The notes beneath the pieces are model-generated. The model did no database searches. It was not told where the DNA came from and saw nothing but the letters and a program-made list of their open reading frames with translations. Shown piece after piece: positions 25,548-34,533 of a stretch of DNA of 62,522 bases. The stretch's first letter is position 1; each line of letters starts with the position of its first letter. Source of the stretch: an uncultured Pseudogracilibacillus sp. (GTDB lineage Bacteria; Bacillota; Bacilli; Bacillales; Amphibacillaceae); the NCBI GenBank assembly GCA_937974845.1, contig CALJVC010000021.1:1-62522 (forward strand), written 5' to 3'. The position numbers and the translations under genes are program-made.

Positions 25548-27938
25548 ATGATGGATCAAAGAAGAAAAGTAGGAAAAAGAACAGCGAGTCGTTCGGCAAA
25601 AAAGAAGGAACAGCAAGAGCGAAAAACATTGTTCGACAGCGAAAATTGGAAACGAACGGTTCGCTTTTTTCATATAAATAAGAAAAAGAATTCGACAGAG
25701 CCAGAGGAATCTTCGAGCTTTCGACGTCGCCAAGAGAGAAAGTTATCGGAGCAGGAAAGGTCGGAAGAAGAACTTCGAGAAGGGGTAGCTGAAGCTAGAA
25801 ACCTTTTACAAATCCGTTGGGTTCGAATTGTCGCAATTTTTGGCGCAGCCTTTATCTTAGCCCTCGTCGCTTATACGACTATTTTATTTGGAGGGCGCTT
25901 AATCGTTGATAAAGACAAGCTAATCATATCACCTCCGACGACAATTGAGACGACCGATGGAGATGTAATATGGTATTTATACGATGAGTTTCGGTTACCG
26001 GTAAAGTTAGAAGATATTCCAGACCATGTCCAGGAAGCGTTTATCGCAATTGAGGATCGGCGCTTTTACCAACATACAGGAGTAGATTTGCGCTCTATTG
26101 CTCGGGCCGTCGTCGTAGATATTATCGCCCGAGACAAAAAAGAAGGTGCAAGCACTATCACCCAGCAATTAGCTAAGAATTTGTTTTTAACGAACGATAA
26201 GTCTTGGTGGCGAAAGATTAAAGAGGCGATGATCGCCCTTTATCTAGAGCGTGAGTATACGAAGGATCAATTGCTGGAAATGTATCTCAATGTCATTTAT
26301 TTTGGACAAGGTCAATATGGAATTGAAGCGGCTGCAAATCGTTACTTTCACAAATCAGCTTCTGAATTGAGTTTAGAAGAAGGAGCCCTCTTAGCTGGGA
26401 TGATTAAAGCACCGAATGGATATTCCCCAATCGAGCATCCGGAGAAGGCTTTACAACGGCGGAATGTCGTTTTAGAGGCGATGGAACAGGAAGGTTATAT
26501 CACAACGAAAGAAAAGAAAACAGCCCAGGGGAAAGCCCTCGTCCTGAATGAATCGGTCCGTAAAATGAACGATGCCCATCATACGATTGTTGACCTCGTC
26601 ATAAAAGAAGCGGAAGAAGTATATGGACTGAGCTTAGAGGAATTAAAGGCTAAACGTTATCGCATCGTGACATCTTTAGACAAAACGATTCAGGATATTG
26701 TCTATAAACAGTTCCAGTACGACAGTTATTTTCCAGGTAATAAAAAAGATGCGGTCGAAGGGGCTTTTGTCATGATCGATCAAAAAACAGGACAAATTGT
26801 TGCAGCCCAAGGAGGCCGTAAGTACGTACGTGGTAATTTGAACCGGGTAGTTGAAAAACGCCAACCAGGTTCCACCTTTAAGCCGATTGCTGTTTTTGCT
26901 CCGGCTTTAGAGTCAGGGAAGTTTTCCGCCTATTCGATGTTACCCGACGAATTACGGGAATGGGATGGTCATCAAGTGCGAAATCATGATAATCGCTACG
27001 AAGGTTCCGTATCCTTATACAATGCTTTAGTACAGTCAAAGAACAGTTCTACTTATTGGCTATTAAATGAAATTGGTATCCCTTATGCCAAGAAGTTTTT
27101 AGAGAAAATGGATATTTCTATTGAGGATAACGGCCTTTCGATTGCCTTAGGAGGGTTGAAGGAAGGGGTAACCCCCTTAGATTTAGTTAAGGCCTATCGA
27201 AGCTTCGTACACAGTGGTAAAGTCGTTACACCTTATGCGATACTAGAAATTTACGATAATAAAAATAAACGGATTGCAACGCCTGAAATAGAAGAGGAAA
27301 AGGTTTTTTCTGACCAAGTAGCCTGGGAGATGACAGAGATATTAAAGGATGTCGTTATCCGTGGTACCGGCCAAAGTGGTCATTATCCTTATGAACTCGC
27401 AGGAAAAACGGGAACAACCCAACATCCTGTTGTCGAAGGGGCATCAAAGGATGCGTGGTTTGTCGGTTTTACTCCAGAATATGTGAGTGCTTCATGGATC
27501 GGTTACGATCGTTCCGATGAAGACCATTATCTAACGGGAGGTAGTAGTTATCCGACTCAACTAACGAAAGCAATTTATACAGAATTGGCTAAAGAAAGGG
27601 AGGTCGTCCAAGCTTTCACCCGGCCGGAAGGTGTCCAAGCCTTATCCGAACCTATCGAACTACCGGTTATTACCGACCTTCAAGGTTCGTATACTTTCGG
27701 TGGTTTTAAACTATTAAAGGGAAAATTAGAGTGGACTGCCTCACCCGATCATCGAGTTGTTTATAAAATATTTGAACGACATGGTGATGATGTAAAACAA
27801 ATCGGAGAAGTAACTGGAGAAGATAACTTTGTCATCGATGAATTTATGCTCTTTAAACAACGGAACTATTATGTTGTACCTTTCAATCCATTGACGGAGG
27901 CAGAAGGGGAACGTTCGAACGAGGTTTCTTTACCTTAA
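25548..27938 (+). CDS. pbpF: Class A penicillin-binding protein PbpF
   Basis: A 796-residue bifunctional peptidoglycan synthase: a cytoplasmic tail of about 90 very basic and acidic residues, one membrane helix (about 93-115), a glycosyltransferase domain (EDRRFYQHTGVD, GASTITQQLAKN, REYTKDQLLEMYLN) and a transpeptidase domain with SxxK (STFKPI, about residue 442), SxN (SKNSS) and KTGTT motifs. A short C-terminal beta domain follows. The position divergent to hmoB matches B. subtilis pbpF. It is about 80 residues longer than I recall for B. subtilis PbpF, all at the N-terminus. The ribosome binding site is GAGAGGAAG. Confidence 0.92.
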   Translation: MMDQRRKVGKRTASRSAKKKEQQERKTLFDSENWKRTVRFFHINKKKNSTEPEESSSFRRRQERKLSEQERSEEELREGVAEARNLLQIRWVRIVAIFGAAFILALVAYTTILFGGRLIVDKDKLIISPPTTIETTDGDVIWYLYDEFRLPVKLEDIPDHVQEAFIAIEDRRFYQHTGVDLRSIARAVVVDIIARDKKEGASTITQQLAKNLFLTNDKSWWRKIKEAMIALYLEREYTKDQLLEMYLNVIYFGQGQYGIEAAANRYFHKSASELSLEEGALLAGMIKAPNGYSPIEHPEKALQRRNVVLEAMEQEGYITTKEKKTAQGKALVLNESVRKMNDAHHTIVDLVIKEAEEVYGLSLEELKAKRYRIVTSLDKTIQDIVYKQFQYDSYFPGNKKDAVEGAFVMIDQKTGQIVAAQGGRKYVRGNLNRVVEKRQPGSTFKPIAVFAPALESGKFSAYSMLPDELREWDGHQVRNHDNRYEGSVSLYNALVQSKNSSTYWLLNEIGIPYAKKFLEKMDISIEDNGLSIALGGLKEGVTPLDLVKAYRSFVHSGKVVTPYAILEIYDNKNKRIATPEIEEEKVFSDQVAWEMTEILKDVVIRGTGQSGHYPYELAGKTGTTQHPVVEGASKDAWFVGFTPEYVSASWIGYDRSDEDHYLTGGSSYPTQLTKAIYTELAKEREVVQAFTRPEGVQALSEPIELPVITDLQGSYTFGGFKLLKGKLEWTASPDHRVVYKIFERHGDDVKQIGEVTGEDNFVIDEFMLFKQRNYYVVPFNPLTEAEGERSNEVSLP

Positions 27939-27944
27939 ATCACT

Positions 27945-27978
27945 AAGCTCCTCATAGTTAGCACTGTGGGGAGCTTTT
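27945..27978 (+). terminator. pbpF terminator
   Basis: AAGCTCCTCA pairs with TGTGGGGAGCTT (one G-T) and is followed by TTTT. Confidence 0.85.
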
Positions 27979-28066
27979 TGTATGGATTCGTTAGGAAATC
28001 CGTTAATTTTCTTTTTTGTTTCAAAGTTAGCTATAATAAAAGAGAGAAGAAAAGACAAAAAAATAA

Positions 28067-28086
28067 GCAACTAGGAGTCTAGTTGC
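28067..28086 (-). terminator. yhfH terminator
   Basis: GCAACTAG pairs with CTAGTTGC, followed on the minus strand by TTATTTTTTT. Confidence 0.85.
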
Positions 28087-28150
28087 TTCATCCGGAAAGG
28101 AAGTCTTATTATAGAATAGACTATATGTGAAAATGAGTTGAACCTGATCG

Positions 28151-28279
28151 TTATTTAGCAGGGTGATTGCATTCATGGCATAGGTTACCATAACAATCAG
28201 CTTGTTCAACCATTTCGACACCACATTGTTGGCAATGTTTTTTAGGTAAGTTTCTAAAAAACTCAAGGACGTTTATCAT
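28151..28279 (-). CDS. yhfH: Small zinc-ribbon-like protein YhfH
   Basis: A 42-residue protein: MINVLEFFRNLPKKHC, then CQQCG and CHEC, giving two CxxC pairs (C16/C19 and C34/C37) that could bind zinc. The pattern FFRNLPxKxCxxCG matches the YhfH-like family, and in B. subtilis yhfH is likewise next to yhfI and yhfJ (lplJ). GGAGGAAATTGAC precedes the ATG at 28279, and a terminator lies downstream. It is short and easily missed; a longer out-of-frame ORF covers the same bases. Function is unknown. Confidence 0.85.
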   Translation of the reverse strand: MINVLEFFRNLPKKHCQQCGVEMVEQADCYGNLCHECNHPAK

Positions 28280-28452
28280 GTCAATTTCCTCCTCACAAGG
28301 ATTTTTTAGTTAAATTTAAAACTGTTTAACAAACTGTTATTAGCATTGTACTATAACACATAATAAAAAGTCAAGGCTGTTTTACAACAAAATTTAAATT
28401 TTTATAAAAAAATTTGTAAACTGTGTTATAACATCTCTCGGGAGGTAGAAGG

Positions 28453-29193
28453 ATGAAGCTAACGATTATCGGTCATTGGGGAGGATATCCAGGGAAAAAT
28501 GGCGCTTCTTCGGCCTATTTACTTGAAAAGGACGGCTTTCATCTTATGTTAGACTTTGGAAGTGGGGCCTTATCGAAGTTACAAGAGTTTAAACGAGCGA
28601 CAGATCTCGATGCGATTATCCTTTCCCATTATCATGCAGACCATATCGCGGATATCGGTGTACTAAAACACGCCCTTTATGTAGAAAATCTGTTACAAGG
28701 GACAGAAAAGTTAGTTGATCTGTATACGCATCGAGAACAGCCCTTCCACGGCTTTGATTTTACCGATGACTATATCCGGGTTCATTATTATCGCCCGGAA
28801 GAAGTCTTGAAGGTAGGACCCTTTTTCCTTCGGTTTATTAAAACAAAGCATTCGGTTCCCTGCTACGGCATGAGGATTACCGATGGAGGAAGTACGGTTG
28901 TCTATACGGCTGACTCAGCCTACCAAGATGAATGGATTAAATTTTCGAAGGATGCTGACTTGCTTCTAGCGGATACGAACTTTTATGCAGACCAAGATGG
29001 TCAGGAGGCCGGGCATATGACGAGTCGTGAGGTAGGGAAAATCGCTTCAGAAGCGAAGGTGAAGGAGCTTATTTTAACCCACCTTCCCCACTATGGTGAC
29101 CACCAACAATTGGTAGAAGAAGCTGGGCAACAGTTTTCCGGAAAAATTCAGCTAGCAAAAGCTGGCCTTACTTGGCAAGCTATACAAAAATAA
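28453..29193 (+). CDS. yhfI: MBL-fold metal-dependent hydrolase YhfI
   Basis: A 246-residue metallo-beta-lactamase-fold hydrolase of the YhfI/RNase Z-like group. Metal motifs: LSHYHADHIADI (about residues 56-67), TKHSVPCYGMR, YTADSAY (Asp) and a C-terminal LTHLPHYGDHQQ. The N-terminal IIGHWGGYPGKNGASSAYLL is typical of the YhfI family. It precedes lplJ by 25 bp; they are probably co-transcribed. GGGAGG precedes the ATG. The substrate is unknown. Confidence 0.88.
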   Translation: MKLTIIGHWGGYPGKNGASSAYLLEKDGFHLMLDFGSGALSKLQEFKRATDLDAIILSHYHADHIADIGVLKHALYVENLLQGTEKLVDLYTHREQPFHGFDFTDDYIRVHYYRPEEVLKVGPFFLRFIKTKHSVPCYGMRITDGGSTVVYTADSAYQDEWIKFSKDADLLLADTNFYADQDGQEAGHMTSREVGKIASEAKVKELILTHLPHYGDHQQLVEEAGQQFSGKIQLAKAGLTWQAIQK

Positions 29194-29218
29194 ATTATAT
29201 ATATTTAGGAGTGATAAA

Positions 29219-30214
29219 ATGAAGTTTATCGATAATAAAGGGATAACCGATCCAGCGATTAACTTAGCTTTAGAAGAGTATATTTTACGTAATTTTGGTG
29301 AAAAGGATACCTTTTTACTCTTTTATATAAATAGGCCGTCGATTATTATTGGTCGAAACCAAAACTCTATCGAAGAGATTAACCGAGATTACGTAGAAGA
29401 AAACAATATTAAAGTCGTTCGACGTTTATCCGGTGGTGGAGCAGTTTACCACGACGAAGGTAATTTAAACTTTAGTTTTATTACCCGGGACGATGGGGAT
29501 AGTTTCCATAACTTTGCTAAATTCACTGAACCGGTTGTTAAGGCCTTAAATGAGTTAGGAGTACCGGCGGAATTAGTCGGACGAAACGATTTACAAGTTG
29601 AAGGTCGGAAAATTTCCGGTAACGCACAGTTTTTTACCCAAGGGAGAATGTTTAGCCACGGGACGTTAATGTTCAATTCCCAGATTGAACACGTCGTTGA
29701 AGCTTTAAACGTTAGCGAAGAAAAGATTAAATCTAAGGGAATTAAGTCCATCCGTAGTCGGGTAGCAAATATCGCGGAATATTTAAAAGAAGAAATGACG
29801 ATGGAAGAGTTTAAGAAACATATTTTATTATCGATTTTCGATGTCGAACGATTAGAAGACGTACCGACCTATGAACTGACGGAAGAAGATTGGGATAAGG
29901 TCCATGAAATTTCCCGCAATCGTTATCAGAAATGGGAGTGGAACTTTGGAAAATCGCCTGCATATAACGTCCAAGCTTCTCATAAGTTCCCATCAGGGTT
30001 ACTAGACGTACGCTTAGATGTGAAAAACGGTATCATCGAAAACTGTAAAATCTACGGTGACTTTTTTGGAATTGGTGAAATTAAGGATTTAGAAGAAAAA
30101 TTAATCGGCATTCGTCACCAGAGAGAAGCGGTGGAAAAGGCCCTCGAAGGCTTCGATATTGAACATTACTTAGGTAAAATTACGAAGGAAGAGTTTATTG
30201 GCCTAATTTATTAG
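29219..30214 (+). CDS. lplJ: Lipoate-protein ligase LplJ
   Basis: A 331-residue lipoate:protein ligase that activates free lipoate with ATP and attaches it to GcvH or 2-oxoacid dehydrogenase E2 domains. The lipoyl-binding loop is visible as RRLSGGGAVYHDEGNLNFS (about residues 68-86), with GRNDLQVEGRKISGNAQ downstream. The C-terminal accessory domain (about 245-331) is present, so it should work without a separate C-domain protein. AGGAGTG precedes the ATG. It is syntenic with B. subtilis yhfJ. Confidence 0.94.
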   Translation: MKFIDNKGITDPAINLALEEYILRNFGEKDTFLLFYINRPSIIIGRNQNSIEEINRDYVEENNIKVVRRLSGGGAVYHDEGNLNFSFITRDDGDSFHNFAKFTEPVVKALNELGVPAELVGRNDLQVEGRKISGNAQFFTQGRMFSHGTLMFNSQIEHVVEALNVSEEKIKSKGIKSIRSRVANIAEYLKEEMTMEEFKKHILLSIFDVERLEDVPTYELTEEDWDKVHEISRNRYQKWEWNFGKSPAYNVQASHKFPSGLLDVRLDVKNGIIENCKIYGDFFGIGEIKDLEEKLIGIRHQREAVEKALEGFDIEHYLGKITKEEFIGLIY

Positions 30215-30237
30215 TAAAAAATGATAGAAGAAGCAAG

Positions 30238-30279
30238 GAACCGAAACGGAAAGGCTTGACCGTTTCGGTTCACTTTTTT
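30238..30279 (+). terminator. lplJ terminator
   Basis: GAACCGAAACGG pairs with CCGTTTCGGTTC and is followed by ACTTTTTT. Confidence 0.94.
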
Positions 30280-30353
30280 CCTTATTTTTGATAAATTAGT
30301 AACTGACCACCTAATCCCTCATTTTGGCAAAGTGTAAAAGGAGGAATTAGGAA

Positions 30354-30884
30354 GTGTTTAGTGAACCGTTTCAATCCCTTGAATTAAGTCCTTTGACGAT
30401 GGCGGTGATTCCTAAGGAAGACCGTACGGGAAAGCAGAGGACCTTAATTTTAGAAATGTTCGGGGAGCATACCGTCCCCTTTAGCCCCACATATATTATC
30501 GATTTAGCTTGCCGTTATTTTGGTAGCACGCTAGAAGGCAGGCTAGAAGGTACGAAAGAGATTAGCAATTACACCCATAAAGCTCCGATTGCGATCGATC
30601 CTTCATCAGGAATGTTCTTTTTTCCTACTACATCCCCCAAAAATCGTAATTGCTCTTGGATCAACCATTCCCATGTTAATCATTTAGATTCCGTAGGCCA
30701 AGACCAGACAAAGATTAGTTTTTACAACGGTACGTCCATCGTTCTAGACGTTTCCTACGGGTCGATGCAAAACCAATTGCAACGAACGGCGCAATTTCGC
30801 TTCTATCTAGAAGAACGATTGAGAAAAATGTACCAAAGCGCCAGCAAGCATTACCAACCTTTCACCCCTTTTCTTAAGTACTAA
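30354..30884 (+). CDS. comK: Competence transcription factor ComK
   Basis: A 176-residue ComK homologue, the master activator of DNA-uptake genes. Recognisable stretches are LSPLTMAVIP near the N-terminus, KAPIAIDPSSGMFFFPTTSP (about residues 77-96), CSWINHSHV and the C-terminal helix QFRFYLEERLRKMY. The start is GTG 30354 with AGGAGG upstream. B. subtilis ComK is longer (192); the missing part is at the C-terminus where MecA binds there. The location between lplJ and addB is conserved. I saw no clear paired AAAA-N5-TTTT K-box upstream, so autoregulation is not evident. Confidence 0.9.
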   Translation: MFSEPFQSLELSPLTMAVIPKEDRTGKQRTLILEMFGEHTVPFSPTYIIDLACRYFGSTLEGRLEGTKEISNYTHKAPIAIDPSSGMFFFPTTSPKNRNCSWINHSHVNHLDSVGQDQTKISFYNGTSIVLDVSYGSMQNQLQRTAQFRFYLEERLRKMYQSASKHYQPFTPFLKY

Positions 30885-31041
30885 GGGTTCCTACGCATAA
30901 ATTTTCTAAAAAAATTCATAGATTCCTTGTCAAATGAGGGCTTAGGTGTTACAAAATAATTTTTACTTCTAGCGATTAATCGTGTTACACTAGGAATACA
31001 AACATCGCAGCTTGAATCTTTATTGGGAAAAGAGGGATAGC

Positions 31042-34000
31042 ATGGCTTTACAATTTGTCTTAGGTAAAGATTCTACCGAATTGAATGAATACATATTAGA
31101 TAGCATTAAAGCGGAGTTAGTAGAAGATAAGGAAGGTTTGCCAATTTTTTATATTGTACCAGAACAGATGACCTTCCAACAGGAGTATGATTTATTTCAG
31201 GATGAGGCGATTAAGGGGAGTATTCGGGCTCAAGTAGTAAGTTTTTCTCGTTTAGCATGGCGAGTGCTCCAGGAAGTAGGCGGGAGTACGAAGCAATTTA
31301 TTAGTGCTACGGGAACTCAAATGATGCTTCGTAAAATTATCGAACAAAGAACCGAACCCTTCGAAGCCTTCGAAAAAGCTTCGGATAAAATTGGCTTTTT
31401 AGAAGAAGTTGATCAAGTAATTACCGAGTTTAAACGACATGAAGTAACTCCGGAAGTGTTAGAAGCGTACATTACATATACCGATGCCAACCCTGCCTTA
31501 CATCATAAATTGACCGATTTACTATATTTATATAGTAAATTAGAAGAAGCGATGGAGGGGCATTATATCGATGGTGAGGACCAGCTTCAACTATTGCTTC
31601 AACACATAAGGGACGTACCCTTTCTCCAAGGATCAAGGATTATTATTAATGGTTTCCACCGCTTTACTCCATTAGAACAGTCGATTGTAAAGGAGCTTTT
31701 TCACGTAGCTAATAAGGTACAAATTGCTTTAATTTTACCTGGCGAAGAGCGGGACAAGCCCCTTGATGAGTTAGATTTGTTTTACCAAACGAAAGAAACC
31801 TACCAGAGTTTATGCCAACAGGTTGAAGATGAAGGAATTGTTCTTGAAAAGCCGGTGATTCTTTCGGCTTCAGGGAAAAAAGAATCCTTCTTGAATCATT
31901 TACAGGAACATTTTGATACTCGACCGACACCAAGCTTTACTGGAGAGGTAGAAGGATCGCTCGTTTTAGCAGAAGCCGTGCATCCCCGGGCAGAGATTGA
32001 AGGAGTCATTCAAGAAATTTTACGTCTCGTTCGTGAAGAAGGCTATCGTTATCGAGATTTTGCTATTTTTCTACGGGAAACAGAGACCTATTATGACCTA
32101 CTACAAACCTTATTCCACGATTACGGTATTCCTATCTTTATCGATGAGAAAAGAACGATGTTAAACCATCCTCTAATTGAGGCGATTCGCTCCCTTTTTG
32201 ATATTCTTGAATCTAATTGGCGTTACGATGCTATCTTTCGTTTTTTAAAAACGAATTTTATCGAGCCGACGGATGCTAAATATCCGTTAACCTTAGATGC
32301 GATCGACCAACTAGAAAATTATGTCCTACAATACGGCATCCGTTATAAACAACATTGGACTCAAGAGAAGGATTGGATTTATGAACGTTTCAGAGGCTTT
32401 CAGGAGAGGGCACAAACCGATGCGGAAGTTGAAATGGAGAGGAAAATTAACCGTTATCGCCAGCAAGTCGTCTCCCTCCTTCAACCCTTTGACGAAGCGT
32501 TTCGTCAGGCAACTAGTGTGCGAGAGCGGACGGAACAGCTATATTTATTTTTAGAAAAACTAAATATCCCTAGACAACTAGAGGCAAAACGTCGTGAGCT
32601 AGAGTCGGAGGGACTTTTAGAAAGGGCGAGGGAAGAAGAGCAGGTATGGAAGGCAATCGTCGGTCTTTTTGATGAGTTGGTTGAGATGATTGGTGAAGAA
32701 AGGCTTTCCTTAGCTGATTATCGGGCTATTGTGGAAGCAGGTTTAGAAGCATTAGAGTTTTCCCATGTACCGCCGAGCATGGATCATGTGATTGTTGGGA
32801 CTATCGATCATTCTCGAATTCAGAAGAAAAAATGTGTCTTCCTTCTCGGTGTGAACGAAGGAGTCTGGCCGATGGCTCCGAAAGCCGACAGCATGATTAA
32901 TGAAAAAGAACGGGAATTTTTGGAGCATTTTGGTTTGCAGTTAGCAGCGAGCAATCGTCGGGTATTATTGGATGATTATTTTTATATGTATAATGCCTTT
33001 ACTTTACCTACGGACTATTTGTGGGTAAGTTATGTCCTAAGTGGCCACGAAGGAGAAGCGAAGATTCCTTCGCAGATGGTCTTTCGCTTAGAGGAACTTT
33101 TTCCGGCTATGAAGGATCAACGCCGTCTATTAACAGATCCCGAAGAGTTACAGGAAGCGGAATGGTTTATTACTACACCTAGCCAAACCCGAGGTCCTTT
33201 AACGGTTCAGCTCGCTAGATATTTACGGGGTTATCCGATTGAGGAAATATGGTGGGAAGTAGTCGATTGGTATATTAGGAATGAACCGAAGGACGGACCT
33301 AGTTACCGTGCATTACAAAGTTTATTCTATCGGAATCGACCCCGTGATTTAAATAAGGAAACAGTCGAACGTCTTGTACCAAGAAAGGTAAAGGCTAGTG
33401 TTTCCCGTGTCGAAATGTTGTATCGTTGTTCTTACCAGCATTTCTTGCACTATACCTTGTCGCTTAAGGAACGTCGTACCTACACCCTTGAAGCACCGGA
33501 TATTGGCGAGCTTTTCCATGAAGCCTTAAAAGTTATTACTGAACGTTTACAAGAAGAAGGAAGGGATTTTAAAGACGTAACGAAGGAAGAGGCATCGGAG
33601 TATGCGAAGGGTTCTTTAGAAGACCTCTCTAATGTCCTAGAACATCATGTATTGATGAGTTCTAACCGTTACCGTTATATTACGAAAAAGCTAGAACAAG
33701 TCATTGCTCAAGCGACCTATATTCTTAGTGAACAGGCCCGGGCTAGTGGTTTTTCTCCAGTAGGAATCGAACTGGCCTTTGGTTATCGTTCGGGCTTGGA
33801 TCCCGTCCGAATTCCCCTACCGAATGGCCGGGAACTATTGTTACGAGGTCGAATCGACCGAGTAGATAAAGGAAAACGAGATGAACATCTCTATCTACGC
33901 ATTATCGATTATAAGTCAAGTAAGCAGTCGTTAGACTTAGAAGACGTCTATTACGGTCTTGCCTTACAGATTTTAACTTATTTACATGTCGTATTGTTAC

Positions 34001-34527
34001 AGGCAGAATCTTGGTTAGGTAGCAAAGCTTCTCCAGCCGGAGTATTGTATTTCCATGTTCACGATGCGATGGTTAACAATGATGAGAACCTTAGTGATGA
34101 TAAGTTGGCCCAGGAATTGATGAAGCAATACAGAATGCAAGGCTTAATTTTAAAAGATCCGGAGATTGCCGTTCTAATGGATGAACATATTACGTCGAGA
34201 CGAAGCCCTATTATACCTGCCAACCTTAAAAAAGACGGTGATTTTGATGCCTATTCAAAAGTGCAGGATGAGGCGACGTTCATGACCTTACGTTCCTATG
34301 TCCACCAGCTCTTAAGACAGGCTGGAATTTATATGACGAGTGGCCAGGTAGAACTTAATCCCTTTGAAACAAAAAAAGGCAACGCATGTCGTTTTTGCTC
34401 ATACCGCTCCATTTGTCAATTTGACCCTGTCTTAGAAGAGAATGATTTTCGTCGCCTACCTCCTTTAAAGGATAAGGAAGCAATCGAACGGATGCAAGAA
34501 ACACTAGAAGTAAGGAAAAAGGAGTGA
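31042..34527 (+). CDS. addB: ATP-dependent helicase/nuclease subunit AddB
   Basis: A 1161-residue partner of AddA in double-strand-break resection. Four cysteines matching the iron-sulfur cluster are in place: C796 (YRCSYQHF) and C1116, C1119, C1125 (CRFCSYRSIC). The nuclease motif is IIDYKSS. The N-terminal Walker A expected near residue 8 is missing: FVLGKDSTELNEY aligns to the GxxGSGKT loop but lacks Gly-Lys-Thr. ATG 31042 has GAGGG upstream; the frame from 31012 lacks one. It is 6 bp ahead of addA. Function in Chi recognition is likely conserved; ATP binding by this subunit probably is not. Confidence 0.94.
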   Translation: MALQFVLGKDSTELNEYILDSIKAELVEDKEGLPIFYIVPEQMTFQQEYDLFQDEAIKGSIRAQVVSFSRLAWRVLQEVGGSTKQFISATGTQMMLRKIIEQRTEPFEAFEKASDKIGFLEEVDQVITEFKRHEVTPEVLEAYITYTDANPALHHKLTDLLYLYSKLEEAMEGHYIDGEDQLQLLLQHIRDVPFLQGSRIIINGFHRFTPLEQSIVKELFHVANKVQIALILPGEERDKPLDELDLFYQTKETYQSLCQQVEDEGIVLEKPVILSASGKKESFLNHLQEHFDTRPTPSFTGEVEGSLVLAEAVHPRAEIEGVIQEILRLVREEGYRYRDFAIFLRETETYYDLLQTLFHDYGIPIFIDEKRTMLNHPLIEAIRSLFDILESNWRYDAIFRFLKTNFIEPTDAKYPLTLDAIDQLENYVLQYGIRYKQHWTQEKDWIYERFRGFQERAQTDAEVEMERKINRYRQQVVSLLQPFDEAFRQATSVRERTEQLYLFLEKLNIPRQLEAKRRELESEGLLERAREEEQVWKAIVGLFDELVEMIGEERLSLADYRAIVEAGLEALEFSHVPPSMDHVIVGTIDHSRIQKKKCVFLLGVNEGVWPMAPKADSMINEKEREFLEHFGLQLAASNRRVLLDDYFYMYNAFTLPTDYLWVSYVLSGHEGEAKIPSQMVFRLEELFPAMKDQRRLLTDPEELQEAEWFITTPSQTRGPLTVQLARYLRGYPIEEIWWEVVDWYIRNEPKDGPSYRALQSLFYRNRPRDLNKETVERLVPRKVKASVSRVEMLYRCSYQHFLHYTLSLKERRTYTLEAPDIGELFHEALKVITERLQEEGRDFKDVTKEEASEYAKGSLEDLSNVLEHHVLMSSNRYRYITKKLEQVIAQATYILSEQARASGFSPVGIELAFGYRSGLDPVRIPLPNGRELLLRGRIDRVDKGKRDEHLYLRIIDYKSSKQSLDLEDVYYGLALQILTYLHVVLLQAESWLGSKASPAGVLYFHVHDAMVNNDENLSDDKLAQELMKQYRMQGLILKDPEIAVLMDEHITSRRSPIIPANLKKDGDFDAYSKVQDEATFMTLRSYVHQLLRQAGIYMTSGQVELNPFETKKGNACRFCSYRSICQFDPVLEENDFRRLPPLKDKEAIERMQETLEVRKKE

Positions 34528-34533
34528 TGCAAG

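Noticed and set aside
28027..28266. 79-residue minus-strand open frame
   Set aside because: It is an out-of-frame reading over the real yhfH gene and runs through its terminator.
30225..30353. K-box (autoregulatory ComK site) upstream of comK
   Set aside because: T- and A-rich runs are present but no paired AAAA-N5-TTTT boxes at allowed spacing were seen.
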